Assembly: GCA_944385935.1 (NCBI GenBank)
Contig: CALWZC010000001.1
Coordinates: forward strand, 1 to 64,000
Source of the DNA: an uncultured Anaerofilum sp.
GTDB taxonomy: Bacteria; Bacillota; Clostridia; Oscillospirales; Ruminococcaceae
Direction: 5' to 3'
DNA: 64,000 bases
The notes beneath the pieces were generated by a model, which was given only the letters and a program-made list of their open reading frames with translations, was not told the origin of the DNA and searched no databases. The position numbers were made by a program, and so were the translations under genes. Positions within the stretch are counted from its first letter, which is position 1. Every line of letters begins with the position of its first letter. Of this stretch, positions 27,489 through 36,215 are shown piece by piece.

Positions 27489-28613
27489 TTATTTCCAGTC
27501 AAATTTAAATTTTAACTTAACATAGGTAATATACCCATGTATTGCTGCAAGGCTTTGAAACAGTTGGAAAAATAGCAAAAAACATACAAAGCCCAACAAG
27601 GTGTTTTGAAAGGGTACCCCAAGCCTTTTTTGGTAAATATATGTAGAAGCAAAAAAGATTACTCCAATAAAAAGCGCAAATACTGTTAATAGACCTACAA
27701 AATAGGGATAGCCATAAAGGGCCAAAATTACAGCTGGAATAAATCCAAATAAATACGCCAAATCCAAATATATTACCAAAATGTTGAGGGTGGTAAACCA
27801 TCGAGGGAAAAAGTTTTTTTGTTTCCATGGTTTTACTTGGGACAATCGTTCTAACATTCCAACTGCCCACCGCCTGCGTTGTTGATAAAATCCGAAAAAT
27901 TTATCTGGCACAGTTGTTTTTGCAGCAGCATATGGCTCATAACCAGAGGTATATCCCAAGGCCAACAGTTGGTAGGTAAGAACAATGTCTTCTCCAAAAA
28001 CATCCTGCCATCCGCCCACCTCTTTTACAGCGCAAGTATTGTAAGCACTGAATGCCCCTTGTGCCACCAATGTGGAATTATAGCTACCTTGAAAGCGTTT
28101 CACTGCTGCAATGCTTAACAAGTAGTCGTAAAATTGCATTTTTCCCCAAATGCTTTTGCAGCCAGAGGCAACAAAAAGATTGCCAGCAACACATGCATGT
28201 TGTGCAGCAGTAATATGTGCCATAATTGCTGCAACAGCATTGCTTTCCAGCAAAGTGTCTACATCCACTGTCAAAAAGTAGTCTGTGCAGACATAGCGCA
28301 AACCAAAGTTTAGGGCATTGGCTTTTCCTTTTTTTCGGCAATACAGATACTCCACTTGTCTGTGACAATAGGGCTTGCACCATTTTAGAACTTCTTGCCT
28401 CGTTTGGTCGGTGGAACCATTGTCAATAACCAAAAGGCGGATATTGCCTTTGTAGTTTTGGTGTATAATTTTTTCGATGGATTTGCCTATGGTTCCTTCC
28501 TCATTGCGGGCACACATTAAAATGGTAGTGTCCTGTTGGCATGGGGGGAATTTTTTTGGAACGCAGTGCAGCAAATTTGAAAAAAACATCTCCGCCATTA
28601 AGAATCCCGGCAA
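27489..28613 (-). CDS. Processive GT2 glycosyltransferase, main open part of an interrupted gene
   Basis: 374-codon open part of a BcsA/PgaC-like polymerase that would build and export a surface polysaccharide. The cytoplasmic GT-A domain has ARNEEGTIG, DNGSTDQT, VDVDTLLE (DxD), GEDIVLTYQL (catalytic Asp) and QQRRRWAVGM (the Q(Q/R)xRW processivity motif); three to four membrane helices follow. Immediately upstream in the same frame lie a hydrophobic segment and an amber codon at 28638-28640, beyond which a well-formed N-terminus with ribosome site begins at 28757. So the intact gene was 27489-28757. Product could only arise by read-through or a weak internal start (TTG 28613 or ATG further in), lacking the first membrane helix. 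No partner export gene is next to it. Confidence 0.75.
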   Translation of the reverse strand: MPGFLMAEMFFSNLLHCVPKKFPPCQQDTTILMCARNEEGTIGKSIEKIIHQNYKGNIRLLVIDNGSTDQTRQEVLKWCKPYCHRQVEYLYCRKKGKANALNFGLRYVCTDYFLTVDVDTLLESNAVAAIMAHITAAQHACVAGNLFVASGCKSIWGKMQFYDYLLSIAAVKRFQGSYNSTLVAQGAFSAYNTCAVKEVGGWQDVFGEDIVLTYQLLALGYTSGYEPYAAAKTTVPDKFFGFYQQRRRWAVGMLERLSQVKPWKQKNFFPRWFTTLNILVIYLDLAYLFGFIPAVILALYGYPYFVGLLTVFALFIGVIFFASTYIYQKRLGVPFQNTLLGFVCFLLFFQLFQSLAAIHGYITYVKLKFKFDWK

Positions 28614-28637
28614 AAGTGCAATGCCAATGATAACCCA

Positions 28638-28757
28638 CTAAACATACCACCAAGGCAATGCAGGGATAATGTCAGCGGCCCATCCTACCGCAAAAAAACT
28701 GGATACTGTTAACCACAGTATGCCGAAGGTAAGGGAAAAAATAAATTTCGTTTTCAA
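28638..28757 (-). pseudogene. Severed N-terminal part of the GT2 glycosyltransferase
   Basis: TTG 28757, with AGGAGGG 7 bases upstream on the minus strand, opens 39 codons encoding a hydrophobic helix (KFIFSLTFGILWLTVSSFF) and ending LPWWYV before TAG at 28638-28640. The next codons in the same frame (WVIIGIALLPGF) continue a second helix into the catalytic ORF. The frame was checked codon by codon. Single-base mutation, sequencing error or amber suppression are the possible explanations; TAG serves as a normal stop elsewhere in the window. Confidence 0.75.
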
Positions 28758-28883
28758 AATCAATCCCTCCTTTTAGATTAGGGTATGAAGACGGTGGTAG
28801 TGGTTGTGAAAAAGATAGATAGGACAAGTTGTGCCCACTTCTAACGGGATGTTGAAGAATGTCGAAGAAATGTGAAAAAACTG

Positions 28884-28912
28884 TTGACAAAGGATAGAAA
28901 ACAAAATATATT
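28884..28912 (+). promoter_or_regulatory. Promoter of the pot operon
   Basis: TTGACA (28884-28889), 17-bp spacer, TATATT (28907-28912). It drives a leader of about 200 bases before potA. Apart from this and the hairpin at 29032, I see nothing else in 28758-29119. Confidence 0.75.
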
Positions 28913-29031
28913 TGAATGTGTGTGTCTGTGTGTAGTAGAAGGGAGCTAGTAGCCCTTTTTCTTGCAGATTTGGTGTGAAACAATACCACTGTAGCCACCA
29001 GAAAAATAGTTCTGGTTTTGGTGTAACAAAC

Positions 29032-29068
29032 CCTTTGCGGGGTGGTAGAACAAGCACCAACCCCAAGG
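29032..29068 (+). promoter_or_regulatory. Hairpin in the potA leader
   Basis: CCTT (29032-29035) and GGGGTGGT (29039-29046) pair with ACCAACCCC (29056-29064) and AAGG (29065-29068), with one bulge on each side. It ends about 50 bases before the potA start; a regulatory role is only inferred. Confidence 0.35.
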
Positions 29069-29119
29069 CAACAAAAAGTTGCCATTGGAGAAAAATTCCG
29101 CAAAGGGAGATGCTATTGT

Positions 29120-30166
29120 ATGGAAAATCCAGTAATTGTTTCGTTGCAGGACATTGTAGTTGATTTTGATGGAGAGCCTATTTTGACAGGGCTTTCTTTG
29201 GATATTCATGATAAGGAATTTGTGACGCTTCTAGGCCCTTCCGGTTGTGGAAAAACTACTACTTTGCGTGTAATTGGTGGGTTTGTGGAACCCAAGTCAG
29301 GCAAGGTTTTGTTTAATGGAAAAGATATCAAAAGTTTACCCCCTTATAAGCGGCCAGTGAATACTGTTTTTCAAAAGTATGCCTTGTTCCCTCATTTGAA
29401 TGTATATGAAAATGTGGCCTTTGGTCTCCGCTTAAAAAAGATGGATGAAAAGGAAATCCATAGCCGTGTAATGGAAATGTTAGAAACAGTGGGGCTAAAG
29501 GGCTTTGAACGCCGCAGCATTGCCAAACTGTCTGGTGGACAGCAACAGCGTGTGGCAATCGCTCGTGGATTGGCAAATCACCCCAAAATTTTGTTGCTGG
29601 ATGAACCCTTGGGAGCCTTGGATTTGAAACTGCGAAAAGAAATGCAGATTGAGCTGAAACGATTACAGCAAGCCATGGATATTACCTTTATCTATGTAAC
29701 CCACGACCAGGAAGAAGCCCTTACCATGTCGGATACGGTGGTGGTTATGAATAAGGGCCATATTCAGCAGATTGGAACTCCAGAGGATATTTACAACGAG
29801 CCAAAGAATGCCTTTGTAGCCGAGTTTATTGGCGAAAGTAACATTGTGGATGGTGTAATGCGCCGTGACTTTATGGTGGAGTTTGCAGGTGCCAGCTTTA
29901 GCTGTGTGGATAAGGGCTTTGCTGTCAATGAGATTGTGCAAGTGGTGGTTCGACCAGAAGATATACAGGTTGTGCCAGCTATTCAAGGTACTCTCACTGG
30001 AGTGGTAAAAGATGTTATCTTCAAGGGTGTGCATTTTGAAATGCGTGTAGAACAGGCAGGATATGAATGGATTATCCATTCTACCCAAGCCAGCCAGCCG
30101 GGGGAATTGATTGGTATGAACATTGGCCCTGAAGAAATCCACATCATGCGTCGGATGGAGGAATGA
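29120..30166 (+). CDS. potA: Spermidine/putrescine ABC transporter ATPase
   Basis: ATP-hydrolysing subunit of a polyamine importer, working as a dimer on the inner membrane face. In 348 aa it has Walker A GPSGCGKT (39-46), Q-loop, signature LSGGQQQR (137-144), Walker B LLLDEP (158-163) and the switch His in VTHDQEEA, then a C-terminal TOBE-type regulatory domain from about 245. ATG 29120 gives the family-typical start, with AAAGGGAG upstream. First gene of potABCD; potB starts 3 bases after its stop. Confidence 0.95.
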   Translation: MENPVIVSLQDIVVDFDGEPILTGLSLDIHDKEFVTLLGPSGCGKTTTLRVIGGFVEPKSGKVLFNGKDIKSLPPYKRPVNTVFQKYALFPHLNVYENVAFGLRLKKMDEKEIHSRVMEMLETVGLKGFERRSIAKLSGGQQQRVAIARGLANHPKILLLDEPLGALDLKLRKEMQIELKRLQQAMDITFIYVTHDQEEALTMSDTVVVMNKGHIQQIGTPEDIYNEPKNAFVAEFIGESNIVDGVMRRDFMVEFAGASFSCVDKGFAVNEIVQVVVRPEDIQVVPAIQGTLTGVVKDVIFKGVHFEMRVEQAGYEWIIHSTQASQPGELIGMNIGPEEIHIMRRMEE

Positions 30167-30169
30167 ATC

Positions 30170-30982
30170 ATGCTGAAAAATAAATCTTTGGCCTATCCCT
30201 ACTTGGTGTGGATGGCCATTTTTATTGCCGCCCCTTTATTGATTGTGGTGTATTTTGCATTTACCACAGCAGAGGGAAAATTTACCCTTAACAATCTTAC
30301 TGGAATTGCACCATATACAGCGGTGTTTGCCCGTAGTTTGCTGTTGGCAGGAGCAGCAACTATTATCTGTTTGGTTATGGCATATCCAGTCAGCTATTTC
30401 CTCTCCCGTATGCGAGCCAACAAACAACATATTATGTTAATGTTGGTTATGTTGCCTATGTGGATGAATTTCCTACTGCGCACCTACGCATGGATGACTT
30501 TGCTAGAGAAAAACGGCATTATCAACAAGATTTTGGGCTTTTTTGGCATTGGCCCTTTGCAAATGATTAACACAGCTGGTGCCGTTATTTTGGGTATGGT
30601 ATATAACTATTTGCCCTATATGATTTTGCCGTTATACACTGCCATGGTAAAAATTGACGACTCTCTCATTGAGGCAGCTCAAGACTTGGGCGCAGGCACA
30701 TGGCGCACATTGACAAGGGTTCTTATTCCTATGAGCGCACCAGGAATTGCCACAGGCATTACTATGGTATTTGTGCCCAGTGTGTCCACCTTTATCATTA
30801 GCCGAATGTTGGGTGGCGGTGGAAATATGCTCATTGGCGATTTGATTGAGCTGCAATTTTTAGGGAATAGCCTCAACTACAATGTGGGAAGTGCCATGAG
30901 CCTGTTGCTGATGGTGGTAGTATTGCTCTGTATGAGCCTGACCAACACCATGGGCGATGAAGATGTGGAAGGGGTGATTTAA
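30170..30982 (+). CDS. potB: Spermidine/putrescine ABC transporter permease
   Basis: A 270-aa inner-membrane permease with about six helices. The EAA loop that docks on PotA is visible as EAAQDLGAGTWRTLTRVLIPMS. GGAGG inside the potA tail precedes ATG 30170. The N-terminal ARSLLLAGAATIICLVMAYPVSYFLS and the LPMWMNFLLRTYAWM block are typical of PotB. Its stop codon touches the potC start, so the two subunits are translationally coupled. Confidence 0.94.
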   Translation: MLKNKSLAYPYLVWMAIFIAAPLLIVVYFAFTTAEGKFTLNNLTGIAPYTAVFARSLLLAGAATIICLVMAYPVSYFLSRMRANKQHIMLMLVMLPMWMNFLLRTYAWMTLLEKNGIINKILGFFGIGPLQMINTAGAVILGMVYNYLPYMILPLYTAMVKIDDSLIEAAQDLGAGTWRTLTRVLIPMSAPGIATGITMVFVPSVSTFIISRMLGGGGNMLIGDLIELQFLGNSLNYNVGSAMSLLLMVVVLLCMSLTNTMGDEDVEGVI

Positions 30983-31852
30983 GTGAAAAGCAGACACTGG
31001 AAAGCCCTTCAAAAAGCATATCTCTGCATTATCTTTTCCTTTTTCTATCTTCCCATTGCGGTGATGGCAGCTTTTAGCTTTAACCAGTCCAAAAGCCGTA
31101 CAGTTTTCACTGGCTTTACCTTCAAATGGTATTTGGATTTGTTCCGCAACCAAAGAATTTTGGATGCTTTGTGGCTCAGTTTGGGCCTTGCATTGGCAGC
31201 AGCTACAGTTGCCACTGTGGTGGGAACTATGGCCGCAATTGGAATCAACGCCATGAGAAAAACCCCCCGTGCCATTATCAACAACATCAGCTATCTACCA
31301 GTTGTAAATCCGGAAATTATTACAGGTGTTTCTCTCATGTTGCTGTTTGTGGTGGGAAAGCAGGGATTGACAGCCTTGAATGGATGGCTGGAACAAAGCG
31401 GTTTAGGGCTACGAGTGCCAGAGGATATTTTTGGCTTACCAACCCTATTGATTGCCCATGTTACTTTTTGTTTGCCCTATGTGATTTTTAATGTTAGCCC
31501 TAAATTAAGGCAGATGGATATTCGACTGTATGAGGCTGCCCTAGATTTGGGCTGCAACCCTCGTCAGGCATTTTTTAAAGTGGTGTTGCCGGAAATTATG
31601 CCGGCGGTGTTGTCTGCCTTCCTAATTAGTCTTACCTACTCCATTGATGATTTTATCATCTCCTATTTCTCCAGCGGCAATATGCAAACGTTGCCTATTA
31701 GCATTTACAGCATGACACGAAGAAAAGTAAGCCCAGAAGTTTACGCTTTGTCTACTGTGATGTTTTTGGTGATTTTAAGCATTATTTTGTTTACCAATGC
31801 CATGGACAGCCGCCAGTATAAGAAAGAACAAAAGGGGGGCGGTCGTGGATGA
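30983..31852 (+). CDS. potC: Spermidine/putrescine ABC transporter permease
   Basis: Second permease subunit, 289 aa, about six helices. The EAA loop reads YEAALDLGCNPRQAFFKVVLP. The GTG start follows the potB stop directly (TAAGTG), with AGGGGTG upstream. The C-terminal tail is basic and cytoplasmic. Its last four bases overlap potD (ATGA). Together with PotB it forms the polyamine channel. Confidence 0.94.
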   Translation: MKSRHWKALQKAYLCIIFSFFYLPIAVMAAFSFNQSKSRTVFTGFTFKWYLDLFRNQRILDALWLSLGLALAAATVATVVGTMAAIGINAMRKTPRAIINNISYLPVVNPEIITGVSLMLLFVVGKQGLTALNGWLEQSGLGLRVPEDIFGLPTLLIAHVTFCLPYVIFNVSPKLRQMDIRLYEAALDLGCNPRQAFFKVVLPEIMPAVLSAFLISLTYSIDDFIISYFSSGNMQTLPISIYSMTRRKVSPEVYALSTVMFLVILSIILFTNAMDSRQYKKEQKGGGRG

Positions 31853-33072
31853 AAAAACTGGTTTGTATGTTTCTTTGTGCACTGGTTTTATGTAGCAGTG
31901 CAGTTCCGGTATTTGCGGCAGAGGAAGAAATGCTAGTGCAAGTATCCGAGGACTACGACTGGACACGGTTTGCCGATGACAATATAACCCTAAATGTGTA
32001 CAACTGGGGGCAGTATATCGCTGATGGAACGGAAGGCAGCATTGATGTTATAAAAGAATTTGAAAAGCTAACAGGAATTAAAGTTGCTTATCTAAACTAT
32101 GATACCAATGAGTCTTTGTATGCGAAAATGAGCAGCGGCGGTGCAGATTTTGATGTGATTGTTCCCTCTGACTATATGATTGGAAAAATGGCACGAGAAG
32201 GCATGTTAGCTCCCTTGAATTATGACAACATTCCCAATGCCAAGGGAGTGGGAGAGCAATATCGCCACCAAACCTATGACCCCGATGATTTGTACAGTGT
32301 TCCTTACACATGGGGTGTAGTGGGGATTGTCTATAATACAACTATGGTGGAAGAAGAAGTTACCAGTTGGGACATTATGTGGGACCCTTACTATACAGGG
32401 GAAATACTGATGTTTAACAACAGTCGGGATGCCTTTGCCATTGCTGCTAAAAAATTAGGCATGAGCCTAAACCCACAAACCATAGAGGAAGTAGAACGCA
32501 TTGCGCAGGAATTGAAAGACCAAAAAATGGTGGTGCAAGCCTATGTAATGGATGAAATTTTTGATAAAATGGGGGGAGGAGAGGCTGCTATAGCCCCCTA
32601 TTATGCCGGGGATGCCATTACCATGATTGCCGACAATCCCGACCTTGCTTTTGCCATTCCAGAGGAAGGAACCAACTACTTTGTGGATGCCATGTGCATT
32701 CCTGCTACCAGCAAGAAAAAAGAAGCTGCCGAAATGTTTATCAACTTTATGTGTGAGCCGGAAGTAGCAGCGGAAAACTGTAATTTTATTGGATATTCTA
32801 CCCCCATTACAGCAGTGTGGGAGCAGCTCGATGATGAAATAAAATATAGCCCCATTGCATACCCGGATGCTGAAGTGTTGGCAAATACAGAAAGTTTCTC
32901 AGTATTACCTGATGAAATCAACCAAGCCATGGACCAACAATGGAGCATGATGAAAAGCTATAACGAAGGTGGCAGTGGTTGGATGATTTTGGTGTTTATG
33001 GCTGCGGCTGTATCCTTAAATATTTTTGTGTTGTGGAGAAAATACTACAAGCGAAAAAGAGAAAACTACTAA
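31849..33072 (+). CDS. potD: Polyamine-binding protein with C-terminal membrane anchor
   Basis: Extracellular receptor of the polyamine importer, 407 aa, SBP type 2 fold. Residues 1-23 form a signal peptide ending VPVFA; no convincing lipobox is present. The binding domain begins NVYNWGQYI (typical of PotD/PotF) and contains VPSDYMI, SVPYTWG and PEEGTNYFVDAMCIP. A hydrophobic helix near 380-395 (WMILVFMAAAVSLNIFVLW) followed by KYYKRKRENY would hold it to the membrane from the C-terminal end, instead of the usual N-terminal lipid. The ATGA overlap with potC indicates coupling. Confidence 0.92.
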   Translation: MKKLVCMFLCALVLCSSAVPVFAAEEEMLVQVSEDYDWTRFADDNITLNVYNWGQYIADGTEGSIDVIKEFEKLTGIKVAYLNYDTNESLYAKMSSGGADFDVIVPSDYMIGKMAREGMLAPLNYDNIPNAKGVGEQYRHQTYDPDDLYSVPYTWGVVGIVYNTTMVEEEVTSWDIMWDPYYTGEILMFNNSRDAFAIAAKKLGMSLNPQTIEEVERIAQELKDQKMVVQAYVMDEIFDKMGGGEAAIAPYYAGDAITMIADNPDLAFAIPEEGTNYFVDAMCIPATSKKKEAAEMFINFMCEPEVAAENCNFIGYSTPITAVWEQLDDEIKYSPIAYPDAEVLANTESFSVLPDEINQAMDQQWSMMKSYNEGGSGWMILVFMAAAVSLNIFVLWRKYYKRKRENY

Positions 33073-33101
33073 AACTTTTTTGTATTCCAACCAAAGACAA
33101 A

Positions 33102-33149
33102 AACCGCATAATTCCCCAAACATAAAGGGGGAGTTATGCGGTTGATTTT
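33102..33149 (+). terminator. Terminator of the pot operon
   Basis: AACCGCATAA (33102-33111) pairs with TTATGCGGTT (33134-33143) and is extended by a C4/G4 inner stem; a T-rich stretch follows. Confidence 0.8.
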
Positions 33150-33178
33150 ATACAAACTAAAAAGGAGATGTAGACCCC

Positions 33179-33901
33179 ATGGAACCCATTCAAAGCTATG
33201 AAAATACCTTTGTGGTGCAACAGGAAGAATGTGATATTTTCAATAAAATGATGCCAGCGGCGTTTTTGCGTCGGGCACAGCAGGCCTCTATTGACCATTG
33301 TAACCATGTAGGTTTGACAGAGGAAGTATACAAGCAAACACACACAGCATTTTTGATGGCAAAGGTGGCAATAGAATTTTTTGCTCCGGTGTATGCAGGC
33401 CAACAACTGACTTTGACCACCATTCCCTTTTCACCCAAACGAGCCATGTATCACAGAATCTGTAAATTTTGTGACCAACATGGAAGTTTGGTTGCCCTAT
33501 ATGACAGCCGCTGGATATTGGTAAATACCGACACAAGGCGAATTTTGCGTCAGCCTCCCCAAGAAATGAACTTCCCTTTTTTGCTTCCCATTGAGAAAGA
33601 ACTAGATTTTTCTTTTGAAAAGCCTCCTTTTGAAAAGGTCAGTCACAGTTGTGCTTCTTATAGTCTTTGTGACTGCAATGGCCATATCAATCATACTCGA
33701 TATGCCGACCTATTTTGTGACTGTCTAGACCCAGAGTTGATAAAAAAACATCGAATTTCTAAAATGGCTTTAGTGTACCATCATGAAATTCCCTTTGGAA
33801 ATCCTTTTGATATCTCCTATGGATACAAAGACAATCAGTTGTATGTGGCAGCACAAAGCCATGAAAAACCCTGTACAGAGGGAGCAATTTGGTTGCAATA
33901 A
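33179..33901 (+). CDS. Acyl-ACP thioesterase
   Basis: A 240-aa double-hotdog thioesterase of the FatA/B-like bacterial family that releases fatty acids from acyl-ACP in the cytoplasm. The C-terminal hotdog carries CDCNGHINHTRYADL, the D-x-N-x-H-x-N active-site pattern of this family. The N-terminal hotdog has the CDIFNKMMPAAFLRRAQQAS helix. AAGGAG lies upstream of ATG 33179. It stands alone after the pot terminator. Preferred chain length cannot be read from sequence. Confidence 0.87.
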   Translation: MEPIQSYENTFVVQQEECDIFNKMMPAAFLRRAQQASIDHCNHVGLTEEVYKQTHTAFLMAKVAIEFFAPVYAGQQLTLTTIPFSPKRAMYHRICKFCDQHGSLVALYDSRWILVNTDTRRILRQPPQEMNFPFLLPIEKELDFSFEKPPFEKVSHSCASYSLCDCNGHINHTRYADLFCDCLDPELIKKHRISKMALVYHHEIPFGNPFDISYGYKDNQLYVAAQSHEKPCTEGAIWLQ

Positions 33902-34041
33902 GATAGTTTTTTGTAAATATTTGCAAGTCGAATTTGCATAGAACAGAAACAAAACGGGTTAATATTCCAAAAAACAAAAATAACAAACAAAAATTTACAT
34001 AAAATATTAACATTTTTGTTACAAAAAATGTGCCAAACCCA

Positions 34042-34070
34042 TTGACAATAAATATCAAAATAGTTACAAT
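34042..34070 (+). promoter_or_regulatory. Near-consensus promoter without a downstream gene
   Basis: TTGACA (34042-34047), 17-bp spacer, TACAAT (34065-34070). Transcription would begin near 34077, exactly where the complementary segments of the candidate RNA begin. No ORF with a ribosome site follows for 570 bases. Confidence 0.75.
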
Positions 34071-34076
34071 TTAATT

Positions 34077-34272
34077 GCAAGATAGTTACAAAATGTCTTG
34101 CGGACAAACGCTTTTTTCATAATTTCTCCTTACATTTGTTGCAGGTTTTCTCCTCCACCGCTTTGCTGGAACAGCGGTATAAACCTGCATCACTCCTAAA
34201 CACAGCGTTAGACCTTTAGACAAGCCCCCTCTTCCACCCCGCACATGGAAGAGGGGGCTTGTCTGTTCGTCC
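34077..34272 (+). ncRNA. Candidate structured RNA of unknown class
   Basis: In the 740-bp gene-free stretch 33902-34641. Pairings seen: GCAAGA 34077-34082 with TCTTGC 34096-34101; GGAC 34102-34105 with GTCC 34269-34272 as a closing helix; AACGCT 34107-34112 with AGCGTT 34204-34209; GCAGGTTT 34141-34148 with AAACCTGC 34181-34188, enclosing ACCGCT/AGCGGT; and a perfect 19-bp stem 34218-34236 with 34246-34264. The pieces nest into one multi-branched fold. No T run follows the large hairpin directly. It does not match tmRNA, RNase P, SRP, 6S or purine-riboswitch signatures that I can recall. Alternative: a long 5' leader of guaB. Confidence 0.45.
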
Positions 34273-34505
34273 AACAAATTTGCCCAAAAAAAAGACGATA
34301 AAAAGATTTTTTCTATTTTTAGTAAACAGGACTTTTTAGCAAATAAAAGTTTGTTTTGAAAAGAAAAATATAAATAAAATTCAATATTATTTCTTTTTTT
34401 ATAAAATAAATAAATATGTTGCTTTTTTTGCTTTGGTTTTTTTAAAAAAATGGTGTTTTTGTGGTTTTTTCTTTGGAAAATTTGCAAGTTTTGCTAAAAA
34501 ATCCT

Positions 34506-34534
34506 TTGAGTTTCTTTGCAAAATATGCTACACT
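34506..34534 (+). promoter_or_regulatory. Promoter of guaB
   Basis: TTGAGT (34506-34511), 17-bp spacer, TACACT (34529-34534) preceded by TGC (extended -10). The DNA from 34273 to 34505 is very A+T-rich and shows nothing else. Confidence 0.6.
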
Positions 34535-34562
34535 ATTACAAATATTTTATTATGCAGGTGGC

Positions 34563-34616
34563 GAGGCAAGCCGTTTGCCTCTTTTTGTGCCATAGGCACA
34601 GGCCCACGCACAAAAG
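34563..34616 (+). promoter_or_regulatory. Attenuator-like guaB leader
   Basis: GAGGCAA (34563-34569) and TTGCCTC (34575-34581) followed by five T residues form an intrinsic terminator only about 20 bases into the transcript. The T tract with TGTGC (34583-34590) can pair with GCACAAAA (34609-34616), and TGTGCC/GGCACA (34586-34600) forms a competing hairpin. The mutually exclusive pairings suggest control of guaB, but no aptamer is recognised. Confidence 0.5.
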
Positions 34617-34641
34617 CAGCAATAAAAAAGGAGAAAACGAT

Positions 34642-36147
34642 ATGGCGTATTATTTTAGCGAACCTTCCCGCACTTTTGGCGAATACCTGTTGGTACCCGG
34701 ATATTCTTCTTCCGAATGTATCCCTTCTGCTGTAAGCCTAAAAACCCCATTGGTAAAATACCGCAAAGGGCAGGAGGAATGTCCTCTCACCATGAACATT
34801 CCCATGATTAGTGCTATTATGCAATCGGTTTCTGGTGAGCGTTTAGCCATTGCATTGGCAAAGGAAGGCGGCGTCTCCTTTATTTATGGTAGCCAGTCCG
34901 TTGAGGATGAGGCAGCAATGGTTGCCCGTGTAAAGAGCTATAAAAAAGGCTTTGTAACCAGCGATTCCAACATCAAACCCGATGCAACCCTAGCAGATAT
35001 TCTGGAGTTGAAGGAGCAAACTGGTCACTCTACTGTTGCAGTTACAGAGGATGGCACTGCCCATGGCAAGTTGTTGGGCATTGTAGGCAGCCGTGACTAT
35101 CGTGTTAGCCGTATGGACCCTTCTACCCCTGTAAAAGATTTTATGACTCCCCTTGACCGTTTGGTAACTGCTCCTGATGATACCACATTGAAAGTAGCCA
35201 ACGATATCATCTGGGATAATAAATTGAATGCCCTTCCCTTGGTGGATAAAAACGGTCATCTCAGCTACATGGTATTCCGTAAGGATTATGATTCCCATAA
35301 AGAGAATGTAAATGAACTGCTGGATGCCAACAAGAGCTATGTGGTAGGTGCAGGTATCAACACCCGTGACTATGCCGAGCGTGTTCCTGCTTTGGTAGAG
35401 GCTGGAGCAGATGTTCTGTGTATCGACTCCTCCGAGGGCTTCTCCGAGTGGCAAAGCCGTACCATTGCATGGGTACGGGAGCGATATGGCGATAAAGTAA
35501 AAATTGGTGCCGGTAACGTTGTAGACCGTGAGGGCTTCCGCTTCTTGGCTGAGGCTGGTGCCGACTTTGTAAAAATTGGTATTGGTGGCGGCTCCATCTG
35601 TATCACTCGTGAAACAAAGGGCATTGGTCGTGGACAGGCAACCGCTGTTATTGAGGTGGCAAAGGCTCGTGATGAGTATTTTGCAGAAACTGGTATCTAT
35701 GTACCCATCTGTTCCGATGGCGGTATCGTTCATGACTACCATATCACTTTGGCCTTGGCTATGGGTGCTGATTTTGTTATGCTGGGTCGTTACTTTGCTC
35801 GCTTTGATGAAAGCCCCACCAACAAGTTGCGTATCAATGGCAGCTATGTAAAAGAGTACTGGGGCGAAGGTAGCAATCGTGCTCGCAACTGGCAGCGTTA
35901 CGACTTGGGCGGCAGCAAGAAGCTGAGCTTTGAAGAAGGCGTAGATAGCTATGTACCCTATGCCGGCAGCTTGAAGGATGGTGTAGGTGTAACCTTGGCA
36001 AAGGTTCGTAGTACCATGTGTAACTGTGGTGCATTGTCTATTCCCGAATTGCAGGAGAAGGCTCGCTTGACTGTGGTTTCTTCCACCAGTATTGTGGAGG
36101 GCGGCAGCCATGACGTTATTCTTAAAAACAACACTGTTAATCCCTAA
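34642..36147 (+). CDS. guaB: IMP dehydrogenase
   Basis: Oxidises IMP to XMP with NAD, the committed step to GMP. The 501-aa cytoplasmic TIM barrel carries an inserted CBS pair (about 110-230, with [12 protein letters not shown]) and the catalytic loop [15 protein letters not shown], whose Cys forms the covalent intermediate; [12 protein letters not shown] and [12 protein letters not shown] follow in the right order. ATG 34642 has AAGGAG upstream; earlier in-frame codons fall in the structured leader. Monocistronic, with a strong terminator after it. Confidence 0.95.
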   Translation: MAYYFSEPSRTFGEYLLVPGYSSSECIPSAVSLKTPLVKYRKGQEECPLTMNIPMISAIMQSVSGERLAIALAKEGGVSFIYGSQSVEDEAAMVARVKSYKKGFVTSDSNIKPDATLADILELKEQTGHSTVAVTEDGTAHGKLLGIVGSRDYRVSRMDPSTPVKDFMTPLDRLVTAPDDTTLKVANDIIWDNKLNALPLVDKNGHLSYMVFRKDYDSHKENVNELLDANKSYVVGAGINTRDYAERVPALVEAGADVLCIDSSEGFSEWQSRTIAWVRERYGDKVKIGAGNVVDREGFRFLAEAGADFVKIGIGGGSICITRETKGIGRGQATAVIEVAKARDEYFAETGIYVPICSDGGIVHDYHITLALAMGADFVMLGRYFARFDESPTNKLRINGSYVKEYWGEGSNRARNWQRYDLGGSKKLSFEEGVDSYVPYAGSLKDGVGVTLAKVRSTMCNCGALSIPELQEKARLTVVSSTSIVEGGSHDVILKNNTVNP

Positions 36148-36164
36148 TTGTCAATAAAACAGCA

Positions 36165-36207
36165 CAGGGGCAACTCACAGCGATTTGTGAGTTGCCCCTG
36201 TTTTTTT
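36165..36207 (+). terminator. Terminator of guaB
   Basis: A 15-bp perfect stem (36165-36179 with 36186-36200; core GGGGCAACTCACA) followed by seven T residues. Confidence 0.93.
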
Positions 36208-36215
36208 ATGCAGGA

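Noticed and set aside
28916-28978. 20-codon reading frame just after the pot promoter
   Set aside because: Its ATG would fall at or before the predicted transcription start and there is no ribosome site.
34086-34487. Minus-strand ORF and a 17-codon ORF with a good ribosome site inside the candidate RNA region
   Set aside because: The long frame is low-complexity Lys/Asn-rich sequence from A+T-rich DNA. The short one overlaps the paired segments and has no promoter on that strand.
34990-36111. 373-codon minus-strand ORF across guaB
   Set aside because: Antisense shadow of IMP dehydrogenase; no ribosome site, no recognisable domain.
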